From: Streptomyces narbonensis
Lineage (GTDB): Bacteria > Actinomycetota > Actinomycetes > Streptomycetales > Streptomycetaceae
NCBI RefSeq assembly: GCF_014649015.1
Contig: NZ_BMSF01000030.1
Location: 1 to 36,190, forward strand
Direction: 5' to 3'
Length of the DNA stretch: 36,190 bases
In this document: piece by piece, positions 14,638 to 22,250 of the stretch
Layout of the letters: every line of letters starts with the position of its first letter
Position numbering within the stretch: position 1 is the first letter of the stretch
The notes under the pieces: model-generated
The model's input: the letters and a program-made list of their open reading frames with translations, nothing else
What the model was told of the DNA's origin: nothing
Database searches by the model: none
Made by a program: the position numbers and the translations under genes

Positions 14638-16178
14638 GCATCAGCACCGTCAAGCACCCGGACCATATCGAGGGCGTGCGCCGCCCCGGTCGGTGGCTCG
14701 CCCTTTCCGTTCTCGTCCTGGCCGTCCTCCTCGTGGCGGTCGACGCCACGGTCCTGGGCCTCGCCACCCCCTTCCTCTCCGAGGACCTCGAACCGTCGGG
14801 CACCCAGCTGCTCTGGATCGGCGACGTCTACTCGTTCGTCATCGCCGGACTCCTGGTCTCCATGGGCAGCCTCGGCGACCGCATCGGCCGCAAGAAGCTG
14901 CTGCTGGTCGGCGCCACCGCCTTCGGCACGGTCTCCGTACTGAACGCCTACGCGACCAGCCCCGAGATGATGATCGTGGCCCGCGCGCTCCTCGGCGTCG
15001 CCGGCGCCACCCTGATGCCGTCGACCCTGGCGCTCATCCGGAACCTCTTCCACGACCCGCGCGAGCGCAGCCTCGCCATCGGCATCTGGGGCGCCATGGC
15101 CTCGGCCGGTGCCGCCGTCGGTCCGGTCGTCGGCGGATTCCTCCTGGAGCACTTCTGGTGGGGCTCGGTCTTCCTCATCAACCTGCCCGTGATGGCGGTC
15201 CTCGTCCTCGTCGGCATCAAGCTGATCCCCGAGTCGAAGAACCCGAACCCGGGCCCCTGGGACCTCCCCAGCGTCGGCCTGTCCCTCGTCGGCATGATCG
15301 GCATCGTGTACGCGATCAAGGAGCTGGCCTCGCACGGCCCCTCCCTGGACGCCGGCGCGGCGGCCCTCATCGGTGCCGGCGCCCTGACCTGGTTCGTCCG
15401 TCGGCAGCTCACCCTGCCCGCGCCGCTCCTGGACATGCGCCTCTTCCGCAACCGCGGATTCTCCGGCGCCGTCCTCGCCGACCTGCTGACCATCCTCGGC
15501 CTCTCCGGCCTGGTCTTCTTCCTGTCCCAGTTCTTCCAGCTGGTCCAGGGCCGCCAGCCCCTGGAGGCCGGTCTCGCCGAGCTCCCCGCCGCGATCGGCG
15601 CGGTCACGGCCGGCCTGATCGCGGGCCTCGTGGCCCGTCGCTTCTCCGTGCGGGCCGTCGTGGCCGGCGGCCTCGCGGCGGTCGGCCTCTCCCTCGCCGT
15701 CCTGACGACCCTCGACCAGCAGACGGGCTACCCGCTGCTCGGTGCCGCCCTGCTCGTCGTCGGTGTGGGCGCCGGCTTCGCGTTCACCGTCACCGCCGAC
15801 GTGATCCTCTCCAGCGTCCCGAAGGAGCAGGCCGGATCCGCCTCCGCCGTCTCCGAGACGGCGTACGAGCTCGGCGCCGCGCTCGGCATCGCCGTCCTCG
15901 GCTCCATCGTGACCGGCGTCTACCAGGGCTTCGTCACCCCGGCCGGCGTCCCCTCCGAGGTCGCGTCGGCCGCCCACGAATCGCTCGGCGGCGCGGTCGA
16001 GGCCTCCGGCACCCTCGCGCCGGACACGGCGACGGCCCTGGTCACGGCCGCCCAGGACGCGTTCGTCGACGGCCTGCGGATCGCGGCCGGCGTGGGCGCA
16101 GCGGTCCTCCTCGCGACCGCGGTCGCGGCCTGGTTCCTGCTGAGGGGCCAGAAGCTGGCCGACGGCATCGAGCACTGA
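14634..16178 (+). CDS. MFS drug-efflux transporter, DHA2 (14-TM) family
   Basis: 514 aa with about 14 hydrophobic segments. The first helix, LVAVDATVLGLATPFL, carries the DHA2-type D-x-T-I/V-V-N-like motif. GSLGDRIGRKKLLLVG is MFS motif A in the loop between helices 2 and 3. GPVVGGFLLEHFWWGSVFLINLP is the antiporter motif C region and the conserved following segment of EmrB/QacA exporters. A proton-driven exporter of toxic or antibiotic-like compounds is expected; substrate unknown. The GTG start overlaps the regulator stop (GTGA), so the pair is co-translated. Confidence 0.93.
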   Translation: MSISTVKHPDHIEGVRRPGRWLALSVLVLAVLLVAVDATVLGLATPFLSEDLEPSGTQLLWIGDVYSFVIAGLLVSMGSLGDRIGRKKLLLVGATAFGTVSVLNAYATSPEMMIVARALLGVAGATLMPSTLALIRNLFHDPRERSLAIGIWGAMASAGAAVGPVVGGFLLEHFWWGSVFLINLPVMAVLVLVGIKLIPESKNPNPGPWDLPSVGLSLVGMIGIVYAIKELASHGPSLDAGAAALIGAGALTWFVRRQLTLPAPLLDMRLFRNRGFSGAVLADLLTILGLSGLVFFLSQFFQLVQGRQPLEAGLAELPAAIGAVTAGLIAGLVARRFSVRAVVAGGLAAVGLSLAVLTTLDQQTGYPLLGAALLVVGVGAGFAFTVTADVILSSVPKEQAGSASAVSETAYELGAALGIAVLGSIVTGVYQGFVTPAGVPSEVASAAHESLGGAVEASGTLAPDTATALVTAAQDAFVDGLRIAAGVGAAVLLATAVAAWFLLRGQKLADGIEH

Positions 16179-16209
16179 CGCCACGCCACGCCACGCCGCA
16201 CAGCCGCAG

Positions 16210-16258
16210 ACATGACGGTGCCCCCGTACGGCAGGACCGTACGGGGGCACCGTCATGT
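16210..16258. terminator. Bidirectional terminator, MFS gene / acyltransferase gene
   Basis: Perfect 22-bp stem (16210-16231 with 16237-16258) around loop cagga, lying between convergent stop codons. Likely serves both genes. Confidence 0.85.
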
Positions 16259-16269
16259 GCGTCAGAGCG

Positions 16270-16941
16270 TCACGCGGCCTTCGCCTTGGTGGCGTACATG
16301 TCCACGTACTCCTGCCCGGACAGCCGCATCACCTCGGCCATCACCGAGTCCGTCACCGCCCGCAGGACATAGCGGTCGCGGTCCATCCCGTCGTACCGCG
16401 AGAACTCCATCGGCTCGCCGAAGCGGACCGTCACCTTGCCCGGGCGCGGCAGCCCCGCGCCGCCCGGCTGGATCTTGTCGGTGCCGATCATCGCGAACGG
16501 CACCACCGGCGCGCCGGTCATCAGCGTGAGGCGCGCGATGCCCGTACGGCCCCGGTACAGCCGGCCGTCGGGGGAGCGGGTGCCCTCCGGGTAGATCGAG
16601 AAGATCTTGCCCTCCTCCAGGACCCGCCGCCCGGTCATCAGTGCCGCCACACCGCCGCGCCCGCCGTCCCGGTCCACCGGGATCATGCCGACGCTGGTGA
16701 AGAACCAGGCCATCGCCCGGCCCTTGATGCCCTTGCCCGTGACGTACTCGTCCTTGCCGATGAAGAAGACCTGACGGTCCAGGCAGATCGGCATGATCAT
16801 CGAGTCGATGAAGGTCAGGTGGTTGCCGGCGAGGATGACGGGACCGTCCCCGGGGATGTTCTCGGCGCCCTCCACGCGGGGGCGGAACATCAGGCGCATG
16901 ACCGGCCCGAGCACTGCCTTGATGATCGCGAGACGGGACAA
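16270..16941 (-). CDS. 1-acylglycerol-3-phosphate acyltransferase-like (PlsC family)
   Basis: 223 aa. PlsC-type catalytic motif NHLTFID (H41-x4-D46) and substrate motif YPEGTRSPDG (118-127) are both present, with VVPFAMIGTDKI further on. Acylates lysophosphatidic acid or a related acceptor at the inner membrane. The TTG start (16941) is supported by CGGAGGAACCG immediately upstream and by the family-like N-terminus SRLAIIKAVLGPVMRL. It is divergent from a phosphodiesterase that releases glycerol-3-phosphate, a possible functional link in lipid turnover. Confidence 0.88.
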   Translation of the reverse strand: MSRLAIIKAVLGPVMRLMFRPRVEGAENIPGDGPVILAGNHLTFIDSMIMPICLDRQVFFIGKDEYVTGKGIKGRAMAWFFTSVGMIPVDRDGGRGGVAALMTGRRVLEEGKIFSIYPEGTRSPDGRLYRGRTGIARLTLMTGAPVVPFAMIGTDKIQPGGAGLPRPGKVTVRFGEPMEFSRYDGMDRDRYVLRAVTDSVMAEVMRLSGQEYVDMYATKAKAA

Positions 16942-17021
16942 CGGTTCCTCCGGGGTGACGCGGCGCGGGGTCGGACCAGCTGACGGTGCAGCTGGCGACG
17001 ATACTCGCGGGTCACCGCCGT

Positions 17022-17065
17022 ACGCACATCGGGTTCACCGAATGGATACACGGTGTTGACGCGTG
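17022..17065 (+). promoter_or_regulatory. Candidate PHO box (PhoP direct repeats)
   Basis: Four adjacent 11-bp units begin ACGCACA (17022), GTTCACC (17033), GGATACA (17044) and GTTGACG (17055). Streptomyces PhoP boxes are 11-bp direct repeats with GTTCACC as the conserved seven; the second unit is a perfect match, the others partial. It lies about 100 bp before the phosphodiesterase gene; as I recall, a glpQ-type gene is phosphate-regulated in S. coelicolor. Confidence 0.5.
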
Positions 17066-17166
17066 TTTCCGCCATGTTCGACGCAGGTCTGCCCTTTGTA
17101 GGGCCTTCTTGCCTAGCGTCGGAGCTCCCGTTGACAGGTGCGGGACATCACACAGGAGGAGCCTTC

Positions 17167-18345
17167 ATGACCCAGGGCGAGCACCGGACCCCGGCACGGC
17201 GGACCGTTCTCGGAGCGGCCGGAGCCGCTGCGGTACTGGGGGCCTCGACGGCCCTCCCCACGGGCACCGCCCACGCCGCCGAGGCCCGGGGCGACGCCCG
17301 CGGCCGTGGCCACGGCTACCGCTCCCTCCCCGTCCCCACCGTCATCGCCCACCGCGGCGCCAGCGGTTACCGCCCCGAGCACACCCTCGGCTCCTACCGG
17401 CACGCCCTCGACCTGGGCGCCCACGTCATCGAGCAGGACCTCGTCCCCACCCGCGACGGACACCTCGTCTGCCGCCACGAGAACGACATCACCGGCACCA
17501 CCGACGTCGCCGACCACCCCGAGTTCGCCTCCCGGAAGACCACGAAGAGCGTCGACGGCACCTCGTACACCGGCTGGTTCACCGAGGACTTCACGCTGGC
17601 CGAGCTCAAGACGCTGCGGGCGAAGGAGCGGATCCCCGGCACCCGCCAGGAGAACACCCTCTACGACGGCCGCTGGACGATCCCCACCTTCGAGGAGGTG
17701 CTGCGCTGGGCCGAGGACGAGGGCCGCCGCCGCGGCCGCGAGGTGTGGCTGCACGTCGAGACCAAGCACCCCACCTACTTCCGCTCCCTCGGTCTCGGCC
17801 TGGAGGAGCGGCTGGCCAAGCTCCTGCGCCGGTACGGACGCCACCGCGCGAACTCCCCGGTCTTCCTCCAGTCCTTCGAGCCCAGCAGCATCCAGCGGCT
17901 GGCGAAGCTGGTGGACTCCCCGGGGGTGGTCCTGCTCTCCGCCGCGAACAGCCGCCCCTGGGACTTCGTCCAGGCCGGGGACCCGCGCACGGTCGCCGAC
18001 CTGGTGACGCCCGCGGGCCTGCGCTGGATCGCCTCGTACGCGCGGGGCATCGGCCCCACCCTCGACCTGGTGATCCCGAAGGACGCGACCGGGCGCCTCG
18101 GCACCCCGACCACCCTCGTCCGCGACGCGCACGCCGAGGGACTGGTCCTCCACCCGTACACGCACCGCAACGAGAACAGCTTCCTGCCCGCCGACTTCCG
18201 CCGGGGCACCGACCCGACGGCCTACGGCGACTCCTTCGGCGCCCTGAAGCGGTACCTGGAGACGGGGATCGACGGCATCTTCTCCGACAACCCCGACACG
18301 GCACTGCTCGCCGCGGACGACTTCACCGCCGCGGCCCGAGGCTGA
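17167..18345 (+). CDS. Secreted glycerophosphodiester phosphodiesterase (GlpQ type)
   Basis: 392 aa. A Tat signal (TPARRTVLGAAGAAAVLGAS) ends near AHA-AEA (about 36-40). The catalytic domain begins VIAHRGASGYRPEHT: His62, Arg63, Glu89 and Asp91 (EQD) and His104 (RHEND) are the metal and general-acid residues of GDPD enzymes; VWLHVETKHP carries a further metal-binding Glu, and the ending GIDGIFSDNPDTA is typical. Hydrolyses glycerophosphodiesters to glycerol-3-phosphate plus an alcohol outside the cell, for phosphate or glycerol scavenging. AGGAGGA lies 7-8 nt before the ATG. A candidate PHO box lies upstream. Confidence 0.93.
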   Translation: MTQGEHRTPARRTVLGAAGAAAVLGASTALPTGTAHAAEARGDARGRGHGYRSLPVPTVIAHRGASGYRPEHTLGSYRHALDLGAHVIEQDLVPTRDGHLVCRHENDITGTTDVADHPEFASRKTTKSVDGTSYTGWFTEDFTLAELKTLRAKERIPGTRQENTLYDGRWTIPTFEEVLRWAEDEGRRRGREVWLHVETKHPTYFRSLGLGLEERLAKLLRRYGRHRANSPVFLQSFEPSSIQRLAKLVDSPGVVLLSAANSRPWDFVQAGDPRTVADLVTPAGLRWIASYARGIGPTLDLVIPKDATGRLGTPTTLVRDAHAEGLVLHPYTHRNENSFLPADFRRGTDPTAYGDSFGALKRYLETGIDGIFSDNPDTALLAADDFTAAARG

Positions 18346-18355
18346 CGGAGCCCGA

Positions 18356-18397
18356 GAGGAGCCGTTCGGCCCGGCCGCCGCGGCGAACGGCCTCCTC
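18356..18397 (+). terminator. Hairpin terminator after the phosphodiesterase gene
   Basis: gaggagccgttcg (18356-18368) pairs with cgaacggcctcctc (18384-18397) with one bulged base, 11 nt past the stop. Confidence 0.7.
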
Positions 18398-18456
18398 CCG
18401 GGTGGTTTAGGACCCGCATCGCAACCGAGCCCGCGCACCCGGACATCGTGCCGGTC

Positions 18457-19182
18457 ATGACGACCCCCGACACCACCTCCACCACGTCGGCCCCGGCGAC
18501 CACCCCCACCACGTCGGCCCCGGCGACCACCCCCACCGCCTCGGCCCCGGCGACCACCCCCACCACGTCGGCCCCGGCGACCACCCCCACGGCCTCGGCC
18601 ACGGCGACCACCTCCACCACGTCGGCCACGGCAACCACCCCCACCGACGCCGAGACCCCCGGTCTCCTCGCCGCCCTCGCCCCGCTGCTCGCCGCCGAGT
18701 CGGACGCCGAGGCCCCGGCCGCCGGCGTCGACCCCGGCGACCTCGAACAGGCCGTCTGGCTCCGTCTCCTGGAGCGACTCCAGGAGACGGGCGCCCCCGA
18801 GCGCCCCGCCGACTGGCTGCGCCGCGCCGTCCGCGCCGAGGCCCGCCGCGCCCGCCGGACCACCGACCGGGAGCGGCCCTACGAGGACGAGCCCGCCCCG
18901 CCGCCGGACACCGAAGGGCCGCACGCCTCCCCGGAGACCTCCCTGCTCGTCGCCGAACGCCACCGCACCCTGCGCGCCGCGGTCACTCGAACGCCCGGCC
19001 GGTGCCCGAGCCTGCTCACCGCGATGCTCGATCCGCAGGACCCCACCTACCGGGAAATCGCAGGAGAGTTGGGTATCTCACAAGGCAGTTTGGGGCCGAT
19101 GCGTTCCCGTTGCCTGGGATGCCTGCGCAGAATGCTGGCTGCAGAGGTTCCCGCCCCCGGCCGACGGGGAAGGGTGCGATAA
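18457..19182 (+). CDS. ECF sigma-like protein with Thr/Ala/Pro nonapeptide repeats
   Basis: 241 aa. Residues 6-63 are nonapeptide repeats (TTPTTSAPA, TTPTASAPA and variants). A region-2-like part follows (about 66-135: LEQAVWLRLLERLQETG, WLRRAVRAEARRARR), and then a region-4 helix-turn-helix (about 185-230: YREIAGELGISQGSLGPMRSRCLGCLRRML). ISQGSLGPMRSRCL is typical of actinobacterial ECF-type factors. The middle is short, so region 2 may be incomplete. The repeat tail is unusual: it is low-complexity and could come from repeat expansion near the original start codon. Alternative start GTG 18448; no clear SD for either, and a start inside or after the repeats is possible. Confidence 0.65.
   Translation: MTTPDTTSTTSAPATTPTTSAPATTPTASAPATTPTTSAPATTPTASATATTSTTSATATTPTDAETPGLLAALAPLLAAESDAEAPAAGVDPGDLEQAVWLRLLERLQETGAPERPADWLRRAVRAEARRARRTTDRERPYEDEPAPPPDTEGPHASPETSLLVAERHRTLRAAVTRTPGRCPSLLTAMLDPQDPTYREIAGELGISQGSLGPMRSRCLGCLRRMLAAEVPAPGRRGRVR
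18472..18646 (+). repeat. 27-bp tandem repeat (six copies plus a partial)
   Basis: Units begin at 18472, 18499, 18526, 18553, 18580 and 18607, with a partial at 18634. The core is accacc(c/t)ccaccacgtcgg followed by ccccggcg. The period is a multiple of three, so copy-number change keeps the reading frame of the host gene. Confidence 0.95.
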
Positions 19183-19219
19183 ACCGACGGCGAACCACAT
19201 GAGCGGGAGGCGTGCACAC

Positions 19220-19714
19220 ATGGGCCTGAGTGTGACCATCTCAGCAGCGGACGCGCAGGACGCGGAGCACATCCTGAAGCTGCAGTACCTCTGCTACCAG
19301 AGCGAGGCGGAGCTGTACGGAGACTGGTCCATCGAACCGCTCACCCAGCCGCTCGACGCCCTGCGCGCCGAACTGGACGAGGGGTACGGCCTGGTGGCCC
19401 GGCTCGGCGACGAGGTCGTCGCCTCGGTGCGGGCCCGCCTCGACGAGGACGGCACGGTGCACATCGCCAAGCTCATCGTCCACCCGCGCATGCGTCGCCA
19501 CGGCCTGGGCGGCCGCCTTCTCGACGGCATCGAGCGCCACTTCGCCGACGAGATCCCGCCGGCCGAGCCCTCAGCCAAGCGCTTCCAGCTCTTCACCGGC
19601 CACCGCAGCGAGGGCAATCTGCGGCTCTACCGCAGCAAGGGGTACGCACAGGTGTCCGCCCGCGAGCTGGGCCCCAAGCTCACCCTGGTGACCCTGGAGA
19701 AGGCCGCCGCCTGA
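19220..19714 (+). CDS. GNAT-family N-acetyltransferase
   Basis: 164 aa from ATG 19220 (GGGAGG upstream; an ATG at 19199 would add seven residues). The acetyl-CoA motif is IAKLIVHPRMRRHGLGGRLL, where RRHGLG is the R/Q-x-x-G-x-G/A loop. The C-terminal NLRLYRSKGYAQVS segment is the GNAT motif B region. The substrate is unknown. It is 37 bp downstream of the sigma-like gene and probably co-transcribed. Confidence 0.88.
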   Translation: MGLSVTISAADAQDAEHILKLQYLCYQSEAELYGDWSIEPLTQPLDALRAELDEGYGLVARLGDEVVASVRARLDEDGTVHIAKLIVHPRMRRHGLGGRLLDGIERHFADEIPPAEPSAKRFQLFTGHRSEGNLRLYRSKGYAQVSARELGPKLTLVTLEKAAA

Positions 19715-19754
19715 CGGCGCGGCGGCCGTCGGGCCGTCGCCTCAGGCGGCGGCC
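19702..19754. terminator. Bidirectional terminator spanning two convergent stop codons
   Basis: ggccgccgcctga (19702-19714) and tcaggcggcggcc (19742-19754) form a perfect 13-bp stem, each arm carrying one gene's stop codon; the 27-nt loop is GC-rich. It must be used as a shared terminator for the convergent pair. Confidence 0.65.
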
Positions 19755-20179
19755 GTCACCGCGCGCGACCTCCGCAGCCACCAGATGCCGGTCAGCGGCA
19801 GCAGGACCGGGATGAAGAGGTAGCCGTAGCCGTAGTCCGACCAGACCGTCGCGTCCGGGAAGGCGGACGGCTCGGCCAGCGTCCAGGTCCCCACGATCAG
19901 CACGCCCGCGAGTTCGGCGGCGCAGCAGACCAGCGCCGCCCTGCGGGCCGTCTCCCCGCCCCGTACGAGGGTGTAGGTGATGAAGGCGTAGACGACCGCG
20001 GCCACCGCCGACAGGCCGTACGCCAGCGGCGCCCGGTCGAACTCGGTCGCGATCTGGTAGATCGAGCGGGAGACCGCGCCGACCGACATCACGCCGTACA
20101 GCCAGACGAGCAGGATGCCCGGACCCGAGACGAGACGGGACCTCTTGCCCTGCGCCGCCTTCTCCTGCGTCTCGGTCAT
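19742..20179 (-). CDS. Small integral membrane protein, four TM segments
   Basis: 145 aa. A polar start (MTETQEKAAQGKRSR) is followed by four hydrophobic segments at about 20-42, 52-72, 80-100 and 117-136. DYGYGYLFIPVLLPLTGIWWLRR is a strongly conserved-looking last helix. No catalytic motif is seen. It starts 2 nt after the stop of the second membrane gene and is clearly in its operon. Function unknown. Confidence 0.82.
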   Translation of the reverse strand: MTETQEKAAQGKRSRLVSGPGILLVWLYGVMSVGAVSRSIYQIATEFDRAPLAYGLSAVAAVVYAFITYTLVRGGETARRAALVCCAAELAGVLIVGTWTLAEPSAFPDATVWSDYGYGYLFIPVLLPLTGIWWLRRSRAVTAAA

Positions 20180-20181
20180 GG

Positions 20182-20544
20182 TCAGCCCACCGTCCAGATG
20201 TCGTAGAGACGCACTTCGAGCACGGCCAGGACGACCGCGCCCGCGGCCACCGTCGCCGAGCCCCACCGGCTGCGCTCCGCGAGCGACATGAAGCCGGCGA
20301 TCGGCACCGCGCACAGCGCGCCCAGCAGATAGGCGACGAAGATCGTCGCGCCCTCCTCGGCCTTCTCGCCGCGCACCAGCTGCACGATGCCGACGACCAG
20401 CTGGGTCAGGACCAGGAAGGTCACGACGGCCATGCCGATGAAGTGCCAGTCCTTGGTCGGCTGGTCCCGGAAGGCGGCGAAGCCGCACCAGGCGGCGAGG
20501 GCGAGCGCGGCCACGGAGACCGTGACCGTCAGGGCGTCGAGCAT
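20182..20544 (-). CDS. Small integral membrane protein, four TM segments
   Basis: 120 aa with hydrophobic segments at about 5-25, 36-57, 67-88 and 96-112; the start MLDALTVTVSVAALALAAWCG is the first helix. It is the first gene of a two-gene unit with the downstream membrane protein, and the pair may form one membrane complex. No motif indicates substrate or activity. The ATG at 20544 was chosen because upstream sequence is low-complexity repeat DNA. Confidence 0.8.
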   Translation of the reverse strand: MLDALTVTVSVAALALAAWCGFAAFRDQPTKDWHFIGMAVVTFLVLTQLVVGIVQLVRGEKAEEGATIFVAYLLGALCAVPIAGFMSLAERSRWGSATVAAGAVVLAVLEVRLYDIWTVG

Positions 20545-20570
20545 GCGCCCGAGGGTATTACGGTCCGAAA

Positions 20571-20655
20571 GGCCCGATGCGCGCGCCCCCCCGCCTCCCG
20601 GCCCGATGCGCGCGCCCCCCGCCTCCCGGCCCGGTGCGCGCGCCCCCCGCCTCCG
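20571..20655. repeat. 28-29 bp tandem repeat, three copies, intergenic
   Basis: Copies start at 20571, 20600 and 20628 with core cccg(a/g)tgcgcgcgcccc; a degenerate fourth lies at 20656-20670. It sits just upstream of the minus-strand membrane pair, in the 354-bp space before the met leader. The rest of that space (20671-20898) shows no coding sequence. Confidence 0.9.
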
Positions 20656-20898
20656 TCCGATGCGCTTCCCACCCTCCCGGCTCCCGCGACCGGCGAAGTG
20701 GTCTTGACCACACGGGCTCCCCCGCCGCCGCTCTCCAGCCGTGCCGCCGGCACCCCCGGTCCGCCCCGTCCTCCCAGGCCACACCGGGCGGAAGCGGCCC
20801 CCCGCCCGTCCCGCCCCCTGTCCGCATGTCATCTCACCGGCGTCCGGTATTCGGACACCCCCCTTTCGTTCGCGAGTGCGCATGCTTTACTTGCAGAC

Positions 20899-20985
20899 AT
20901 GACCACGACGAGCAGCCGCACCCTTGCGACCGAGGCGATCACGACGCCCGGTGCTCGTTGTATGTGTCGAATGTGCGCCTTCTGA
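20899..20985 (+). CDS. Cys/Met-rich leader peptide upstream of metNIQ
   Basis: 28 aa, starting MTTTSSRTLATEAITTPGAR and ending CMCRMCAF: three Cys and two Met in the last eight residues. The promoter-like TTTACT (20886-20891) ends 7 nt before the ATG, suggesting leaderless transcription. Cys-rich leaderless short ORFs before sulfur genes are known in mycobacteria and other actinobacteria; ribosome slowing at Cys codons when charged tRNA-Cys is scarce changes downstream expression. Here the same logic may read Cys and Met supply for a methionine importer. The ORF is short, but its ending is very unlikely by chance in this composition (rare Cys and Met clustered at the end). Confidence 0.75.
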   Translation: MTTTSSRTLATEAITTPGARCMCRMCAF

Positions 20986-21191
20986 GGGCCCCCGCCAGCG
21001 TCTCGCGCCCCGAAGCGAGACTCGACGGCCGAGCCGATCCTCCCGCCATCCGGCGGTGGACCGCGCCTGCCCCGCGCACCCGCTGCCCCCGGCCATCCGC
21101 CGGACGGCCTCCGTGCGCCTGACTGCCCGAACGACGAATGCCCCGTGCCCGGCGGACCCCGCGCCGCGCACTCGACAGTGACGGAAACCCT
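20986..21191 (+). promoter_or_regulatory. metNIQ leader with competing hairpins
   Basis: Between the leader peptide and metN lie a hairpin gtctcgc/gcgagac (21000-21006 with 21015-21021), a ccgcc/ggcgg hairpin (21043-21047 with 21052-21056), and a segment tccggcgg (21049-21056) that can instead pair with ccgccgga (21097-21104). The last two are mutually exclusive, as expected for an attenuator. The metN start has only a weak GGAAA. The exact switch is inferred. Confidence 0.5.
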
Positions 21192-22250
21192 GTGATCACC
21201 ACTTCGGGCCTGACCAAGGTCTACGAGTCGCGCGGCCGCCAGGTCACCGCTCTGGACGGCGTCGACCTGCACGTCCGCGAGGGCGAGGTCTTCGGCGTGA
21301 TCGGCCAGAGCGGCGCCGGCAAGTCCTCGCTCATCCGCTGCGTCAACCTCCTGGAGCGCCCCACCTCCGGCACCGTGACCGTCGACGGAGTCGACCTCAC
21401 CGCCCTCGCCGGAAAGGGCCGCCGCGCCGGGAAGGACCTGCGCCGGGCGCGCAGCAGCATCGGCATGGTCTTCCAGCACTTCAACCTGCTGTCCTCCCGC
21501 ACGGTCAAGGACAACATCGAACTCCCCCTGGAGATCCTCGGCGTCTCCGGTGCCGAGCGCTCCCGCCGCGCCCTCGAACTCCTCGACCTCGTCGGCCTCG
21601 CCGACAAGGCCAAGTCCTACCCGGGGCAGCTCTCCGGCGGCCAGAAGCAGCGCGTCGGCATCGCCCGCGCCCTGGCCGGCGAGCCCAAGGTCCTCCTCTC
21701 CGACGAGGCCACCAGCGCCCTCGACCCGGAGACGACCCGCTCGATCCTGCAGCTCCTGCGCGACCTCAACCAGCAGCTGGGCCTCACCGTCCTGCTCATC
21801 ACGCACGAGATGGACGTCGTCAAGACGATCTGCGACTCCGCCGCCCTGATGCAGCACGGCCGCGTGGTCGAGTTCGGCACCGTCACCGAACTGCTCGCCA
21901 CCCCCGGCTCCCAGCTGGCGGCCGAGCTCTTCCCGGTCAGCGGCGCCCCCACCGGCCCCGACCGCACGGTCGTCGACGTCACCTTCCAGGGCGAGTCCGC
22001 GACCCAGCCGGTCATCTCCCAGCTCTCCCGCACCTACAACATCGACATCTCGATCCTCGGGGCGGCGATGGACACCGTGGGCGGGAAGCAGATCGGCCGG
22101 ATGCGGATCGAGCTCCCCGGGCGGTACGAGGACAACGTCGTCCCGGTCGGCTTCCTGCGCGAGCAGGGCCTCCAGGTCGAACTCGTCGAAGCCGAAGAGG
22201 ACGCCGCCGCGGCCACCGTGCCCGTACTGGCCAAGGAAGGTGCCAAGTGA
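21192..22250 (+). CDS. metN: Methionine ABC importer, ATP-binding protein
   Basis: 352 aa. Walker A GQSGAGKS (38-45), signature LSGGQKQR (147-154), Walker B VLLSDEATSALD (167-178) and H-loop ITHEMD (203-208). The C-terminal NIL domain (about 260-335) binds methionine and inhibits the transporter when the cell is replete, a mark of MetN as opposed to other amino acid importers. The GTG at 21192 was chosen because the ABC domain begins MITTSGLTKVYESRG; the start codon has only a weak SD, in keeping with leader control. It is the first gene of metNIQ. Confidence 0.96.
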   Translation: MITTSGLTKVYESRGRQVTALDGVDLHVREGEVFGVIGQSGAGKSSLIRCVNLLERPTSGTVTVDGVDLTALAGKGRRAGKDLRRARSSIGMVFQHFNLLSSRTVKDNIELPLEILGVSGAERSRRALELLDLVGLADKAKSYPGQLSGGQKQRVGIARALAGEPKVLLSDEATSALDPETTRSILQLLRDLNQQLGLTVLLITHEMDVVKTICDSAALMQHGRVVEFGTVTELLATPGSQLAAELFPVSGAPTGPDRTVVDVTFQGESATQPVISQLSRTYNIDISILGAAMDTVGGKQIGRMRIELPGRYEDNVVPVGFLREQGLQVELVEAEEDAAAATVPVLAKEGAK

